From positions 279,717-343,716 of the forward strand of contig MVIG01000006.1 of the NCBI GenBank assembly GCA_002086835.1: a DNA stretch of 64,000 nt. The letters run 5' to 3'. Each line of letters opens with the position of its first letter. Position 1 is the stretch's first letter. The DNA is from Mycolicibacterium porcinum. Its GTDB lineage: Bacteria; Actinomycetota; Actinomycetes; Mycobacteriales; Mycobacteriaceae. The notes beneath the pieces were generated by a model. It saw only the letters and a list, made by a program, of their open reading frames with translations, was not told the origin of the DNA and did not search any database. Positions 8,730 to 18,559 of this stretch are shown piece after piece. The translations under genes were made by a program, and so were the position numbers.

Positions 8730-8735
8730 GTTCCT

Positions 8736-9305
8736 GTGAGAAGCACGACGGAGCTGCGGGGCGAGATACTGAGCGCCGCGCGGGCCGAATTCGCCAGGTA
8801 CGGTCTGGCCGGCGCCCGGATCGACCGGATCGCCCGTGCGGCACACGCCAGCAAGGAGCGGCTCTACGCCCACTTCGGGGACAAGGAGACCCTGTTCCGT
8901 GAGGTGTTCGCCGCAGACGCGGCCGAGTTCTTCCAGTCGGTCACGCTGCGACCAGACGCGGTCCCCGAGTTCGTCGGTGACATCTACGACCTGGTGGGCC
9001 GTCGGCCCGAACATCTGCGCATGATCACCTGGGCCCAGCTCGAGGGATTCAGCCTCGACGAACCCGAGACCGGTGGTGCGCCTGCGCACGCTCAAGCGGT
9101 GGCCGCGATCGAGGCGGCACAGGCCGACGGTCACGTCGACCCTGCCTGGGAGCCGACGGATCTGATCGCGATGTTGTTCGGCATCGGTCTGGCGTGGGCC
9201 CATCTACCGCATCCCGACGTGGCCACCGATGATCCGGCCGTCCTGGCCTCGCGTCGGGCCGCGGCCGTCGAAGCCGCGGCCCGCGTCGTGGCTCACCAGA
9301 CGTAG
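8736..9305 (+). CDS. TetR-family regulator
   Basis: 189 residues. The N-terminal helix-turn-helix runs through ARAEFARYGLAGARIDRIA, HASKERLYAHFGDKETLF (residues about 12-55), the typical TetR DNA-binding domain. The C-terminal ligand domain is of the TetR_C type and ends HPDVATDDPAVLASRRAAAV. It probably represses itself and the divergent lipid acyltransferase through the palindrome at 8706-8719, so a lipid-like ligand is a reasonable guess. Its 3' end overlaps the convergent methyltransferase gene by 13 bases. Confidence 0.88.
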   Translation: MRSTTELRGEILSAARAEFARYGLAGARIDRIARAAHASKERLYAHFGDKETLFREVFAADAAEFFQSVTLRPDAVPEFVGDIYDLVGRRPEHLRMITWAQLEGFSLDEPETGGAPAHAQAVAAIEAAQADGHVDPAWEPTDLIAMLFGIGLAWAHLPHPDVATDDPAVLASRRAAAVEAAARVVAHQT

Positions 9306-9967
9306 GGCAACAGCCGGTAGCGGACCTTCTGGGTGTACTCGTCGTAGCCGGCGAGTTCGGCGCGCAGCATCTTCTCCTCGTCGGCGATCCGCACCCCGAA
9401 AATCGGGACCGCCATGATGGACACGAGCAAGGCCCAGTAGGAGCCCAGCGCCAGCGGGGTACCGAACATCATCAGCACCGCGCCGAAGTACATCGGGTGG
9501 CGAACCAAACCGTAGAGACCCGTCGAGACGAGCGGCTGTTCGTCCTCCACCTGGATGCTCGCGCCCGCGAAGCTGTTCTGGAAGACCACGGTTTGCGCGA
9601 GGATGAGCCCGACCGCCACCAGGATGCTGCCGAGGACGACGACGGCCACCGGCACGCTCGACCAACCGAACCGATGGTCGAGGGCGCTGAGCACGAACGC
9701 CGCGAAGGCCGAGCCCGTGACCGCCCAGATGACGATCTTCTGCACGAACCTGGTTTCCGCGGTCGGCCCACCGTGCAGGCGTCGCTGTAGGGCGGCGGGG
9801 TCCCTGACCGCCAGATAGATGCTCGGGACCATGGTGGTGGCCATGAACACCGCGACGAAAACCCAGGCCTGCCAGTAGTGGAAGGTGCCTGCCGGCCAGA
9901 ACAGCGCCACACCGAAGAGCGCCAGGCCGAACACACCCGAAGCGAGGGTCTGTAGTGCGAGTTTCAT
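9293..9967 (-). CDS. Isoprenylcysteine/phospholipid methyltransferase-like membrane protein
   Basis: 224 residues with about five membrane helices. The C-terminal signature RHPMYFGAVLMM and the distal EEKMLRAELAGYDEYTQKV are the SAM-binding features of the ICMT/PEMT family. Bacterial members methylate diverse lipid or small-molecule acceptors; the acceptor here is unknown. The ATG at 9967 is preceded by GGAGACAA. A longer upstream reading overlaps the permease and was rejected. It sits 20 bases after the ABC permease on the same strand and is probably the last gene of that operon, an addition to the Rv1217c-Rv1219c arrangement. Confidence 0.82.
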   Translation of the reverse strand: MKLALQTLASGVFGLALFGVALFWPAGTFHYWQAWVFVAVFMATTMVPSIYLAVRDPAALQRRLHGGPTAETRFVQKIVIWAVTGSAFAAFVLSALDHRFGWSSVPVAVVVLGSILVAVGLILAQTVVFQNSFAGASIQVEDEQPLVSTGLYGLVRHPMYFGAVLMMFGTPLALGSYWALLVSIMAVPIFGVRIADEEKMLRAELAGYDEYTQKVRYRLLPYVW

Positions 9968-9987
9968 CGTTTGTCTCCTACTCGGGT

Positions 9988-11607
9988 TCACACCGCGTCG
10001 CGGTTGCGGTAGATCCAGCCGGCGATGGCCGCCAAAACCGTTGCGGCGGCCAGCATCACGATCAAGGCCACGGCCGGGAAGTTGCTCGGCACGGTCGTCT
10101 GGCCCACCGGAGAGAGCTCGATCAGCCAGCGCGGCAGGCGCAGCAGCGCCCCGAGGTAGAGCGCGGTGATCACGAATGTCACTGCCAGCCAGGCGATCCA
10201 CGGTGCGCGCAGGGCCACGGCCAACGCCGCGATCGACGCCACCACGGCGAGTGCGGGTAGATAGGCCAGCGCGGACAGGGTGAGCCGGATGATCGTGCCC
10301 GGCTCTCCCAGCGTCAACCCGGCGCCAAGGCCGTTGCCCAGCCCGGCGCAGAACATCAGCACCGCCGCCCCGGCCAAGGCGCAGCCCACCGCGCCCAAGA
10401 GCCAGCGCCAGCGCGACACCGAACCGGCGAGCACCGGCTCGCCCAGCCCGTTCTGCTCGTCGGTGTACACCCGCAGCACCGCCGAGGCGACGTACGCGCT
10501 TCCTGCCGCGGCCAGGAACTGGGTCATGGTGGTGTAGATGCCGTCGTTGCCCGTCGCGGACAGCAGCCGGGCGATCAACTCATTGGTCTCGGCCGCATCC
10601 AGCAGCGCCTTCGTCATCGAGCCGAACACCAGTCCGGCCGCGAACAGCCCTACGGCCCAGCCGATCGTCTGACCTCGTTGCAGCGCCAGGTGCAGCCGCA
10701 GCGGGCCGGTGATGGCAGGGGCGTCGGGCTTCTCGCCCGCCGATGCGATGGTGCCCGCGTCGTATTGGCGACGGCTCTCCAGCACCGCGGCCACGGTCAT
10801 CAACGCGACGGCCAGGACCACCAGCAAGCCGAACGGCCACCACCGCAGGTCGACGAACGGCCGCATCTGCTGTGCCCAGGCGATCGGCGAGAACCAGCTC
10901 AGCACGCTGCCCGAGTTGTCGATGACATCGCCGGCCCCGCGCACCAGCGCGGCCACCGCCAGCGTCGCCATCGCGGCGCCCGACGCGGTGCGGGCCTGCC
11001 GCCACAGCTGTGCGGTCACGGCCGCGACCGCACCGAACACCATGGCCACTCCGGTGATGCCCAGACACATGGCGGCGGTGTCGACCACCGCGAAGCCCGT
11101 GGAGGCCATCGCCAGGGTCATGGTGAGCGCCAGCACGGCGTTGAGCCCGCCGACCAGGATGAGGGCCGCGGCGGTGCGGGCGTACCGGCCCACCACCGAG
11201 GAGAGCACCAGTTCGGCGCTGCCGTTCTCCTCTTCGGCGCGGGTATGACGAATCACGGTGAGAATCGCCAGGATCGAGGTGGCGATGGTCAGCGTGAGCG
11301 TCAGCTCGTTGGCCATCATCACGCCGAGGTCGGTCTCGTTGACACCGAACATGGGACCGCCGAGCATCATGCCGGCCGGGGTTTTGAGCAGGTTGACCCG
11401 GGCCAGTCGCTGTTCCTCACCCGGGTAGGCCAGCCGAATCGCGTTGGGGGCGTAGACCATCATGAAGGTCAGCACTGCCAGCCACACGCTGAGCCGGACC
11501 CGGTCGCGGCGCAGCGCCAGCCGCAACAGGGTGGCGGTTCCGGTGAACGGTGACGTCGTCGTGCGGGCCGGACCTGCGGGCCTGTCCGGGGCCAGTGCGG
11601 CTGTCAT
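9988..11607 (-). CDS. ABC exporter permease (Rv1217c type)
   Basis: 539-residue polytopic ABC-2-type permease with about twelve membrane spans in two related halves. The N-terminal FTGTATLLRLALRRDRVRLS and the conserved WFSPIAWAQQMRPF support the family, which matches polyketide/tetronasin-like exporters. The ATG overlaps the stop of the ATPase gene by 4 bases, so the two subunits are translationally coupled. In M. tuberculosis the Rv1217c-Rv1218c exporter has been linked to efflux of several drugs; the substrate here is inferred only by homology. Confidence 0.88.
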   Translation of the reverse strand: MTAALAPDRPAGPARTTTSPFTGTATLLRLALRRDRVRLSVWLAVLTFMMVYAPNAIRLAYPGEEQRLARVNLLKTPAGMMLGGPMFGVNETDLGVMMANELTLTLTIATSILAILTVIRHTRAEEENGSAELVLSSVVGRYARTAAALILVGGLNAVLALTMTLAMASTGFAVVDTAAMCLGITGVAMVFGAVAAVTAQLWRQARTASGAAMATLAVAALVRGAGDVIDNSGSVLSWFSPIAWAQQMRPFVDLRWWPFGLLVVLAVALMTVAAVLESRRQYDAGTIASAGEKPDAPAITGPLRLHLALQRGQTIGWAVGLFAAGLVFGSMTKALLDAAETNELIARLLSATGNDGIYTTMTQFLAAAGSAYVASAVLRVYTDEQNGLGEPVLAGSVSRWRWLLGAVGCALAGAAVLMFCAGLGNGLGAGLTLGEPGTIIRLTLSALAYLPALAVVASIAALAVALRAPWIAWLAVTFVITALYLGALLRLPRWLIELSPVGQTTVPSNFPAVALIVMLAAATVLAAIAGWIYRNRDAV

Positions 11608-12512
11608 CGGGTCGCCCCCTGGTACTCGCGCAGGAACATGTCCTCAAGGGATGCGGGGGCGACGGTGAGGTCTTCGATGCCGAGATCGGTGAGATGCTCC
11701 AGGGCGAACTCGATGTCGTTGCGGTCCACCGAGAAGCTCACGGCGCCGTCGCGGCTGGTGAAATCGTGGACGTAGGGGGTGTTCTGCAGGGCCCGGCCGT
11801 CGGACCGGGTGCGCGCGACGACCTTGGTGCGCATCAGGTGTCGCAGCTCGGACAGCGTCCCCGACCGCACCGTGCGTCCGGACCGGATGATCGTCACGTT
11901 GTCGCAGAGTTTCTCCACCTCGGCCAGGATGTGACTGGACAGCAGAACCGCGGCGCCCTCGCGGGCGACCTCGGCCACACACCGCTGAAATGCCTTCTCC
12001 ATCAACGGGTCCAGGCCTGACGTCGGCTCGTCGAGGATGTAGAGCTCGGAATGGCAGCTGAATGCCGCGACGATGGCGACCTTCTGCCGGTTGCCCTTGG
12101 AGTAGGTCCGGGCTTTCTTGTGCGGGTCCAATTCGAACCGGTCCAGGAGGTCGTCGCGTCTCCGGATGTATGACTGCGTGTCGACACCGTTGCCCCGCAG
12201 CCGGCACAGGAAGTCGATGGCCTGCATGCCGGTCAGGTTGGGCCACAACGTGACATCGCCGGGGACGTAGGCGATCCGGCGGTGCAGGGCGACCGCGTCG
12301 CGCCACGGGTCGCCGCCCAGTAGGCGTACGGTGCCGCCGTCGGCGCGCAGCAGGCCAAGCAGTACCCGGATCGTGGTGGACTTGCCCGCGCCGTTGGGGC
12401 CGAGGAAGCCGGTGACGTCGCCGGGGGAGACGGTGAGGTTCAGTCCGTCGAGCGCTTTGGTGTGCCCGAAAGACTTTGACAACCCTCGGATTTCGACGGA
12501 CTTGTGGTTCAC
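11604..12512 (-). CDS. ABC exporter ATP-binding protein (Rv1218c type)
   Basis: 302 residues. Walker A GPNGAGKST is at residues 38-46, Walker B with switch at LYILDEPTSGLDP. The signature is the divergent YSKGNRQKV in place of the usual LSGGQ, common in ABC-2 exporters. The C-terminal 80 residues resemble the DUF4162-like regulatory tail of drug exporters. The gene overlaps the TetR stop and the permease start by 4 bases each, so regulator, ATPase and permease form one operon. Confidence 0.9.
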   Translation of the reverse strand: MNHKSVEIRGLSKSFGHTKALDGLNLTVSPGDVTGFLGPNGAGKSTTIRVLLGLLRADGGTVRLLGGDPWRDAVALHRRIAYVPGDVTLWPNLTGMQAIDFLCRLRGNGVDTQSYIRRRDDLLDRFELDPHKKARTYSKGNRQKVAIVAAFSCHSELYILDEPTSGLDPLMEKAFQRCVAEVAREGAAVLLSSHILAEVEKLCDNVTIIRSGRTVRSGTLSELRHLMRTKVVARTRSDGRALQNTPYVHDFTSRDGAVSFSVDRNDIEFALEHLTDLGIEDLTVAPASLEDMFLREYQGATR

Positions 12513-13180
12513 GCTGGCTCCTTGGTGTCGGTCGTGGATGCTGAACTGAACGGGATGCCTTGCTCGCGTTGGTGCAGGAACGTGTCGTACATGGTCGAAT
12601 CAGTCATCAGGCCTTCGGTGAAGACCTCAAGGGCGGGGAGCATCATGTCTTCGCCGTAGTCGCGCAGCACCCGGCGCAGATCCGTTGGGTCGTCGTGCAT
12701 CTGCAGGTAGAGCAGGAATGACCCACCACTGGTGATCGCGAGGTATTTGGCCCGCGCCTCGGGGTCGCGGCTGGGTTTGAGCACCCCCGTGCGAACACCC
12801 TCTTCGAGGTACTCCTTGGCGTTGTCGACCATGGTGCGCCAGAACGTTTTCGCCAACTCGCTGCCGGACTGCATGCTGCGGACCAGGTAGGCCATCAGCG
12901 GTGCATACGACTCGATCTCGGCCATCTGGGCTATCCAGGTCGCGGGGTCGGCGCTCTGCAACGACTCGGTCTTGGCTTCGCGCACCACCTCGGCCACGTA
13001 GGCGTCGCACGCCTTGCGCAGTCCCTCCTTGGACCCGAAGTGGTGGATCACCAGGGCGGCGCTGACGCCCGCGGCCTCGGCGATGGTGCGCAGGCCGACA
13101 TTGAATCCGTGCTGCCCGTACTGCTCGATCGCAGAGTCGCGGATCCGGGCCATCGCTGTTCGATCATCGACTGAACGCAT
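12509..13180 (-). CDS. TetR-family repressor of the ABC exporter operon (Rv1219c type)
   Basis: 223 residues. The N-terminal HTH is in IRDSAIEQYGQHGFNVGL, RTIAEAAGVSAALVIHHFGS, KEGLRKACD (residues about 12-57). The C-terminal domain YVAEVVREA to FTEGLM binds a ligand in the M. tuberculosis orthologue family. The start at 13180 was chosen over one 30 bases upstream because it matches Rv1219c and lies 7 bases after a -10 (TAGCGT), as a leaderless ATG. First gene of the exporter operon; two operator-like palindromes cover its promoter. Confidence 0.9.
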   Translation of the reverse strand: MRSVDDRTAMARIRDSAIEQYGQHGFNVGLRTIAEAAGVSAALVIHHFGSKEGLRKACDAYVAEVVREAKTESLQSADPATWIAQMAEIESYAPLMAYLVRSMQSGSELAKTFWRTMVDNAKEYLEEGVRTGVLKPSRDPEARAKYLAITSGGSFLLYLQMHDDPTDLRRVLRDYGEDMMLPALEVFTEGLMTDSTMYDTFLHQREQGIPFSSASTTDTKEPA

Positions 13181-13206
13181 GTTCAGTACGCTAAACGCAC
13201 GTTCAG
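13171..13206. promoter_or_regulatory. Tandem CTRAAC-N4-GTTCAG operators over the exporter promoter
   Basis: CTGAACGCATGTTCAG (13171-13186) is an inverted repeat with perfect 6-bp arms and covers the tetR start codon. CTAAACGCACGTTCAG (13191-13206) differs by one arm base and overlaps the -10 and the -35/-10 spacer. The centres are 20 bases apart, about two helical turns, so two dimers could bind the same face. Confidence 0.75.
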
Positions 13207-13217
13207 CCACCGGTCAA
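13188..13217 (-). promoter_or_regulatory. Promoter of the TetR-ABC exporter operon
   Basis: On the minus strand a -35 TTGACC (13217-13212), an 18-base spacer and a -10 TAGCGT (13193-13188). The ATG at 13180 follows after 7 bases, giving a leaderless mRNA. Confidence 0.65.
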
Positions 13218-13239
13218 GGGGTTGACCCGTCAGGAATCC

Positions 13240-13285
13240 GTAAATAAAAATCCGGCCCCACCCCAAGGTGAAGGGGTGAGGCCGG
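13240..13285 (-). terminator. Rho-independent terminator of the O-methyltransferase gene
   Basis: On the minus strand a GC-rich stem (plus-strand arms 13252-13264 and 13273-13285, CCGGCC and CACCCC pairing with GGGGTG and GGCCGG, each arm with one bulged or mismatched base) is followed by ATTTTTATTTA. This is a classical intrinsic terminator with a U-tract, uncommon in mycobacteria. It isolates the gene ending at 13315 from the exporter operon downstream. Confidence 0.85.
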
Positions 13286-13314
13286 GCGAAAAGGCGAAAG
13301 GGAAAGGCGAAAGG

Positions 13315-13959
13315 TCAGTCGCGAGCGGCGGCCAGCAGGCCGTCGCCCAACGGGATCAGCACGGGGGTGAGCCGCTCGTCCTCGGCGATCAGCCGGGCCG
13401 CTTCACGCACGGCGCTGACCTCGGCATCGTTGGCCGAGGCGTCGCCGGCCCGGCCGCCCAGCGCGGCCCGGTGCAGCACGATCGCGCCGCCGGGACGGAG
13501 CAGTCGCACGCCCTCGGTCACGAACTGGGGTTGGTCGATGGGCTCGGCATCGATGAAAACCAGGTCGTAGGACTCGTCGGCCAGCCGGGTCAGCACCTCC
13601 TGGGCGCGTCCGCTGATCAGCCGGGTACGTCCCGGGCCGACCCCGGCCTCGTTGAACCCCTGCTTGGCGATGCGCTGGTGCTCGGGTTCGACGTCGATCG
13701 TGGTCAGCACGCCGTCGTCGCTCATGCCGGACAGCAACCACAACCCGCTGACCCCGGCGCCGGTGCCGACTTCGACCACCGCCCGGCCTCCGGTGAGCCT
13801 GGCCAGCACGCTCAGCAACGCTCCCACCGCGGGCGTGACCGCACCCGCACCGAGTTCTTCGGCCCGCTCGCGCGCCGCGGCGACGATCTCGTCCTCGGAG
13901 ATCGAGCGTTCGGCATGCGTGACGATCGCCTCGGCGCGACCGGGGCTGGAGCTGACCAT
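13315..13959 (-). CDS. SAM-dependent O-methyltransferase (Rv1220c type)
   Basis: 214-residue class I methyltransferase of the catechol/caffeoyl-CoA O-methyltransferase family. The SAM motif I is [16 protein letters not shown], motif [17 protein letters not shown], and the metal-proximal [10 protein letters not shown] follows. The substrate is unknown. The start at 13959 was chosen over one 42 bases upstream because it matches Rv1220c length and lies 6 bases after a TACGCT -10 (minus strand 13971-13966), a leaderless arrangement. It is divergent from sigE and ends at a strong terminator. Confidence 0.88.
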   Translation of the reverse strand: MVSSSPGRAEAIVTHAERSISEDEIVAAARERAEELGAGAVTPAVGALLSVLARLTGGRAVVEVGTGAGVSGLWLLSGMSDDGVLTTIDVEPEHQRIAKQGFNEAGVGPGRTRLISGRAQEVLTRLADESYDLVFIDAEPIDQPQFVTEGVRLLRPGGAIVLHRAALGGRAGDASANDAEVSAVREAARLIAEDERLTPVLIPLGDGLLAAARD

Positions 13960-13965
13960 GCCCGC

Positions 13966-13971
13966 AGCGTA
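13966..13971 (-). promoter_or_regulatory. -10 of leaderless O-methyltransferase promoter
   Basis: TACGCT on the minus strand, 6 bases before the ATG at 13959. Confidence 0.5.
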
Positions 13972-14073
13972 GGCCAGACCCCCGGGGCGCCGTCGCGACA
14001 CGCCCGCGCGTGGCGGGTATCACCGCCAGAAAATTCGCTGGTTCGGGCAGGTAACCGGGCGTAGCGTCGGCAT

Positions 14074-14091
14074 TCTCAGGGAAAGTTCAGA
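14074..14091 (+). promoter_or_regulatory. Direct repeat upstream of sigE, possible response-regulator site
   Basis: TCTCAGG (14074-14080) and GTTCAGA (14085-14091) share TCAG with an 11-base period, one helical turn, about 45 bases before the sigE ATG. In M. tuberculosis the MprAB two-component system controls sigE. Assigning these repeats to MprA is a guess from position and repeat form. Confidence 0.3.
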
Positions 14092-14134
14092 TTGCTCATA
14101 TATCCGCCACACCGGGATCAGGAACGGTATCCGC

Positions 14135-14914
14135 ATGGAACACGGCGCCCGCTGGCGCACTGCCCAGCACAACCAGGACAGCAATCGGAATAACGAAGTC
14201 ATCAGTCGTGTTGAGCTGAGTGAAATCTGTGATCAGGAGGATCCGACGAGCGCGAACGCTGTTACCTCGAACCCCGCAACCCAGGCCGCCCCGGTGTCCA
14301 TGGCACACCTGGAGCAGTTCACCACCGGTGAATGGGTCGAACCGTCCGACGAGTTGACCGGAACGGCGGTCTTCGACGCCACCGGCGATCAGGCCGCGAT
14401 GCCGTCCTGGGACGAGTTGGTGCGTCAACACGCGGACCGGGTGTACCGGCTGGCCTATCGCCTCTCGGGTAACCAGCACGATGCCGAGGACCTGACCCAG
14501 GAGACCTTCATCCGGGTGTTCCGCTCGGTGCAGAACTACCAGCCGGGAACCTTCGAGGGGTGGTTGCACCGCATCACCACCAACCTGTTCCTGGACATGG
14601 TCCGGCGTCGTGGCCGCATCCGGATGGAAGCGCTGCCCGAGGACTACGACCGGGTGCCCGCCGACGATCCGAACCCCGAGCAGATCTACCACGACTCGCG
14701 ATTGGGGGCCGATCTTCAGGCCGCCCTGGACTCGCTGGCCCCGGAGTTCCGCGCCGCGGTGGTCCTGTGCGACATCGAGGGTCTGTCCTACGAGGAAATC
14801 GGCGCCACGCTGGGCGTGAAGCTCGGCACCGTGCGCAGCCGCATTCACCGCGGTCGGCAGGCATTGCGCGAGTATCTGGCGAAGCACTCGCCGGAAACCG
14901 CGAAATCCGCCTAG
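14135..14914 (+). CDS. sigE: ECF sigma factor SigE
   Basis: 259-residue extracytoplasmic-function sigma factor. Region 2 runs from [20 protein letters not shown] through [35 protein letters not shown]. Region 4 is [52 protein letters not shown]. Both are almost identical to M. tuberculosis SigE (Rv1221). The first 60 residues are variable, as in orthologues, and internal starts (for example the ATG at 14300, M56) could give shorter forms. SigE directs the response to surface stress; the anti-sigma factor rseA follows at once. Confidence 0.95.
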   Translation: MEHGARWRTAQHNQDSNRNNEVISRVELSEICDQEDPTSANAVTSNPATQAAPVSMAHLEQFTTGEWVEPSDELTGTAVFDATGDQAAMPSWDELVRQHADRVYRLAYRLSGNQHDAEDLTQETFIRVFRSVQNYQPGTFEGWLHRITTNLFLDMVRRRGRIRMEALPEDYDRVPADDPNPEQIYHDSRLGADLQAALDSLAPEFRAAVVLCDIEGLSYEEIGATLGVKLGTVRSRIHRGRQALREYLAKHSPETAKSA

Positions 14915-14991
14915 CGGTGGTTGGTGTTCAGCGCGCCCGGTCGCGCTACATTCGGGTCAGGACATTTGGGCGTGGTGAGAGGAGCTGGGTG

Positions 14992-15390
14992 ATGGTCGAC
15001 CCGGGACACGTGTTCCGTCGGGCATTCTCCTGGTTGCCTGCGCAGTTCGCCTCGCAGAGCGATGCGCCCGTCGGCGCACCTCGCCAGTTCGGTTCCACCG
15101 AGCACCTGTCGATCGAGGCCATCGCGGCATTTGTGGACGGGGAGTTGCGGATGAGCGCCCATCTGCGGGCCGCGCACCATCTGTCCCTGTGCCCGGATTG
15201 CGCGGCCGAGGTCGATGCCCAGGGCCAGGCCCGGGCCGCGTTGCGGGACTCCTGTCCGATAGCCATTCCGAATTCCCTGCTGGGACTGTTGTCGCAGATA
15301 CCGCACCACAGCCCGCAGCCTTCGGCCGAGGTCGATGAACAGCCCCCGTTCGCTGATGACCCGACGCGGAGCCGGCGTAAGCGCCGGTAG
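14992..15390 (+). CDS. rseA: Anti-sigma-E factor RseA
   Basis: 132-residue zinc-associated anti-sigma factor (Rv1222). The ZAS motif HLSLCPDC (H-x3-C-x2-C) follows IAAFVDGELRMSAHLRAAHH. No membrane segment is evident, consistent with the cytosolic mycobacterial form. The ATG at 14992 was preferred over the GTG 3 bases upstream because GAGAGGAG lies 7 bases before it. It is separated from sigE by 77 bases. In M. tuberculosis RseA is phosphorylated by PknB and then degraded by ClpC1P2 to release SigE; the same control is inferred here. Confidence 0.93.
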   Translation: MVDPGHVFRRAFSWLPAQFASQSDAPVGAPRQFGSTEHLSIEAIAAFVDGELRMSAHLRAAHHLSLCPDCAAEVDAQGQARAALRDSCPIAIPNSLLGLLSQIPHHSPQPSAEVDEQPPFADDPTRSRRKRR

Positions 15391-15413
15391 GCTGGATACA
15401 AGGCGATCAGTGA

Positions 15414-16964
<1,551 letters not shown>

Positions 16965-16966
16965 CG

Positions 16967-17371
16967 ATGTTCGCGAACATCGGGTGGGGAGAGATGCTGG
17001 TCCTGGTGATCGCCGGTTTGGTGATCCTGGGGCCCGAGCGCCTGCCCGGTGCCATCCGCTGGACGTCCGGTGCCCTGCGCCAGGCACGCGACTACGTCAG
17101 CGGCGCCACCAGCCAGCTGCGCCAGGACCTCGGCCCGGAGTTCGACGACCTCCGGCAGCCCCTCGCCGAACTGCAGAAGCTGCGCGGTATGACTCCACGC
17201 GCCGCGATCACCAAGCACCTGCTCGACGGTGACGACTCGTTCTTGACGGGCGCCTTCGACGACGGCAAGACCCAGCCGCCGGCTGGGCCTCCCGAAACGC
17301 CCGCGAGCGATGCCGCCGCCAAGCCGGCGGACAAGCCGACCGGTACGACGTTCGACCCCGACGCGACCTAA
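16967..17371 (+). CDS. tatB: Twin-arginine translocase subunit TatB
   Basis: 134 residues. The N-terminal membrane helix with the Tat hinge is [19 protein letters not shown] (residues about 10-28), followed by an amphipathic helix [20 protein letters not shown]. The C-terminal tail is long, Pro/Ala-rich and probably disordered. It starts 2 bases after the htrA stop, so it is likely part of the same transcript. It works with TatA and TatC in export of folded proteins. The last 4 bases overlap the convergent mrp gene. Confidence 0.92.
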   Translation: MFANIGWGEMLVLVIAGLVILGPERLPGAIRWTSGALRQARDYVSGATSQLRQDLGPEFDDLRQPLAELQKLRGMTPRAAITKHLLDGDDSFLTGAFDDGKTQPPAGPPETPASDAAAKPADKPTGTTFDPDAT

Positions 17372-18510
17372 CGGCGCGCGGTATCGAGGCCCAGCGACAT
17401 CCCGGCCAGGCCGCGCTTGCGTGCCGACAATCCCTCGGCGATCTTGCGCAGCTCGGCGCCTGCCGCTGATTCGGGCGCTGACAGCACGAGCGGAACCCCG
17501 GAGTCACCGGCCGCCACGAGCGCGGGGTCCAGCGGAACCTGGCCCAGCAGCGGCACCTCGGCGCCCACCGAACGGGTCAGCGAGTCGGCCACCTGGCGGC
17601 CGCCGCCCTCACCGAACAGCTGCATGACGGTGCCGTCTGGCATCTGCAGGCCCGACATGTTCTCCACCACGCCGGCGATGCGCTGACGCGTCTGCAGGGC
17701 GATCGCGCCGGCCCGCTCGGCCACCTCGGCCGCGGCCATCTGCGGAGTGGTCACCACGAGGATCTCGGCGCCCGGGATCAGCTGGGCGACCGAGATGGCG
17801 ATATCGCCGGTGCCGGGCGGCAGATCGAGCAGCAGCACGTCCAGATCGCCCCAGTACACATCGGCCAGGAACTGCTGCAGGGCCCGGTGCAACATCGGCC
17901 CGCGCCACACCACGGGCGTGTTGCCCTGGGTGAACATCGCGATGGAGATGACCTTCACGTCGTGGGCGACCGGCGGCAGGATCATCGAGTCGACCTGGGT
18001 GGGCCGATCGCCGGTGCCCATCATGCGTGGCACCGAATGGCCGTAGATGTCGGCATCCAGCAAGCCGACGGACAGCCCGCGGGCGGCCATCGCGGCCGCC
18101 AGGTTGACCGTCACACTCGACTTGCCGACCCCGCCCTTGCCGGAGGCCACCGCGTAGACCCGGGTCAGTGAGTTGGGCTGGGCGAACGGGATCACGGGCT
18201 CGCGGGAATCGCCGCGCAGCATCTTGCGCAGTTCGGCCCGCTGCTCGTCGTTCATCACGTCGAGGCTCACCTTGACGGCGCCGGTACCGGGCACGTCGGT
18301 GACGGCGGCCTTCACCAGGTCGGCGATCTCGTTCTTCTTGGGGCAGGCCGCAGTGGTCAGGTAGATCTCGACGTGGACGCCGTGGTCGGCCTCGATCGAG
18401 ATGTTCTTGACCATGCCGAGTTCGGTGATCGGCTTCCGCAACTCGGGATCGATCACCTTGGCCAGCGCAGCGCGAACCGCGGATTGCAGCTCAGTGGCAG
18501 ATTCGGACAT
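17368..18510 (-). CDS. mrp: Mrp/NBP35-family Fe-S carrier ATPase
   Basis: 380 residues. An N-terminal MIP18/DUF59 domain (residues about 6-85, [17 protein letters not shown]) is joined to a P-loop ATPase with the deviant Walker A KGGVGKSS at 125-132 and [10 protein letters not shown]. The family carries or inserts Fe-S clusters, although the usual C-terminal CxxC is not visible, as in other actinobacterial copies. The start at 18510 (MSESATEL) matches Rv1229c; a longer upstream reading overlaps the preceding gene and was rejected. Confidence 0.9.
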   Translation of the reverse strand: MSESATELQSAVRAALAKVIDPELRKPITELGMVKNISIEADHGVHVEIYLTTAACPKKNEIADLVKAAVTDVPGTGAVKVSLDVMNDEQRAELRKMLRGDSREPVIPFAQPNSLTRVYAVASGKGGVGKSSVTVNLAAAMAARGLSVGLLDADIYGHSVPRMMGTGDRPTQVDSMILPPVAHDVKVISIAMFTQGNTPVVWRGPMLHRALQQFLADVYWGDLDVLLLDLPPGTGDIAISVAQLIPGAEILVVTTPQMAAAEVAERAGAIALQTRQRIAGVVENMSGLQMPDGTVMQLFGEGGGRQVADSLTRSVGAEVPLLGQVPLDPALVAAGDSGVPLVLSAPESAAGAELRKIAEGLSARKRGLAGMSLGLDTARR

Positions 18511-18559
18511 CACCGCTGAGTCTACGGCGGTGGCACACGCCGCCGGATCCAGGCCAGCG

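Noticed and set aside
14232-14250. AGGAGG inside sigE that might start a shorter SigE
   Set aside because: No start codon lies at a suitable distance; the nearest ATG (14300) is about 58 bases on.
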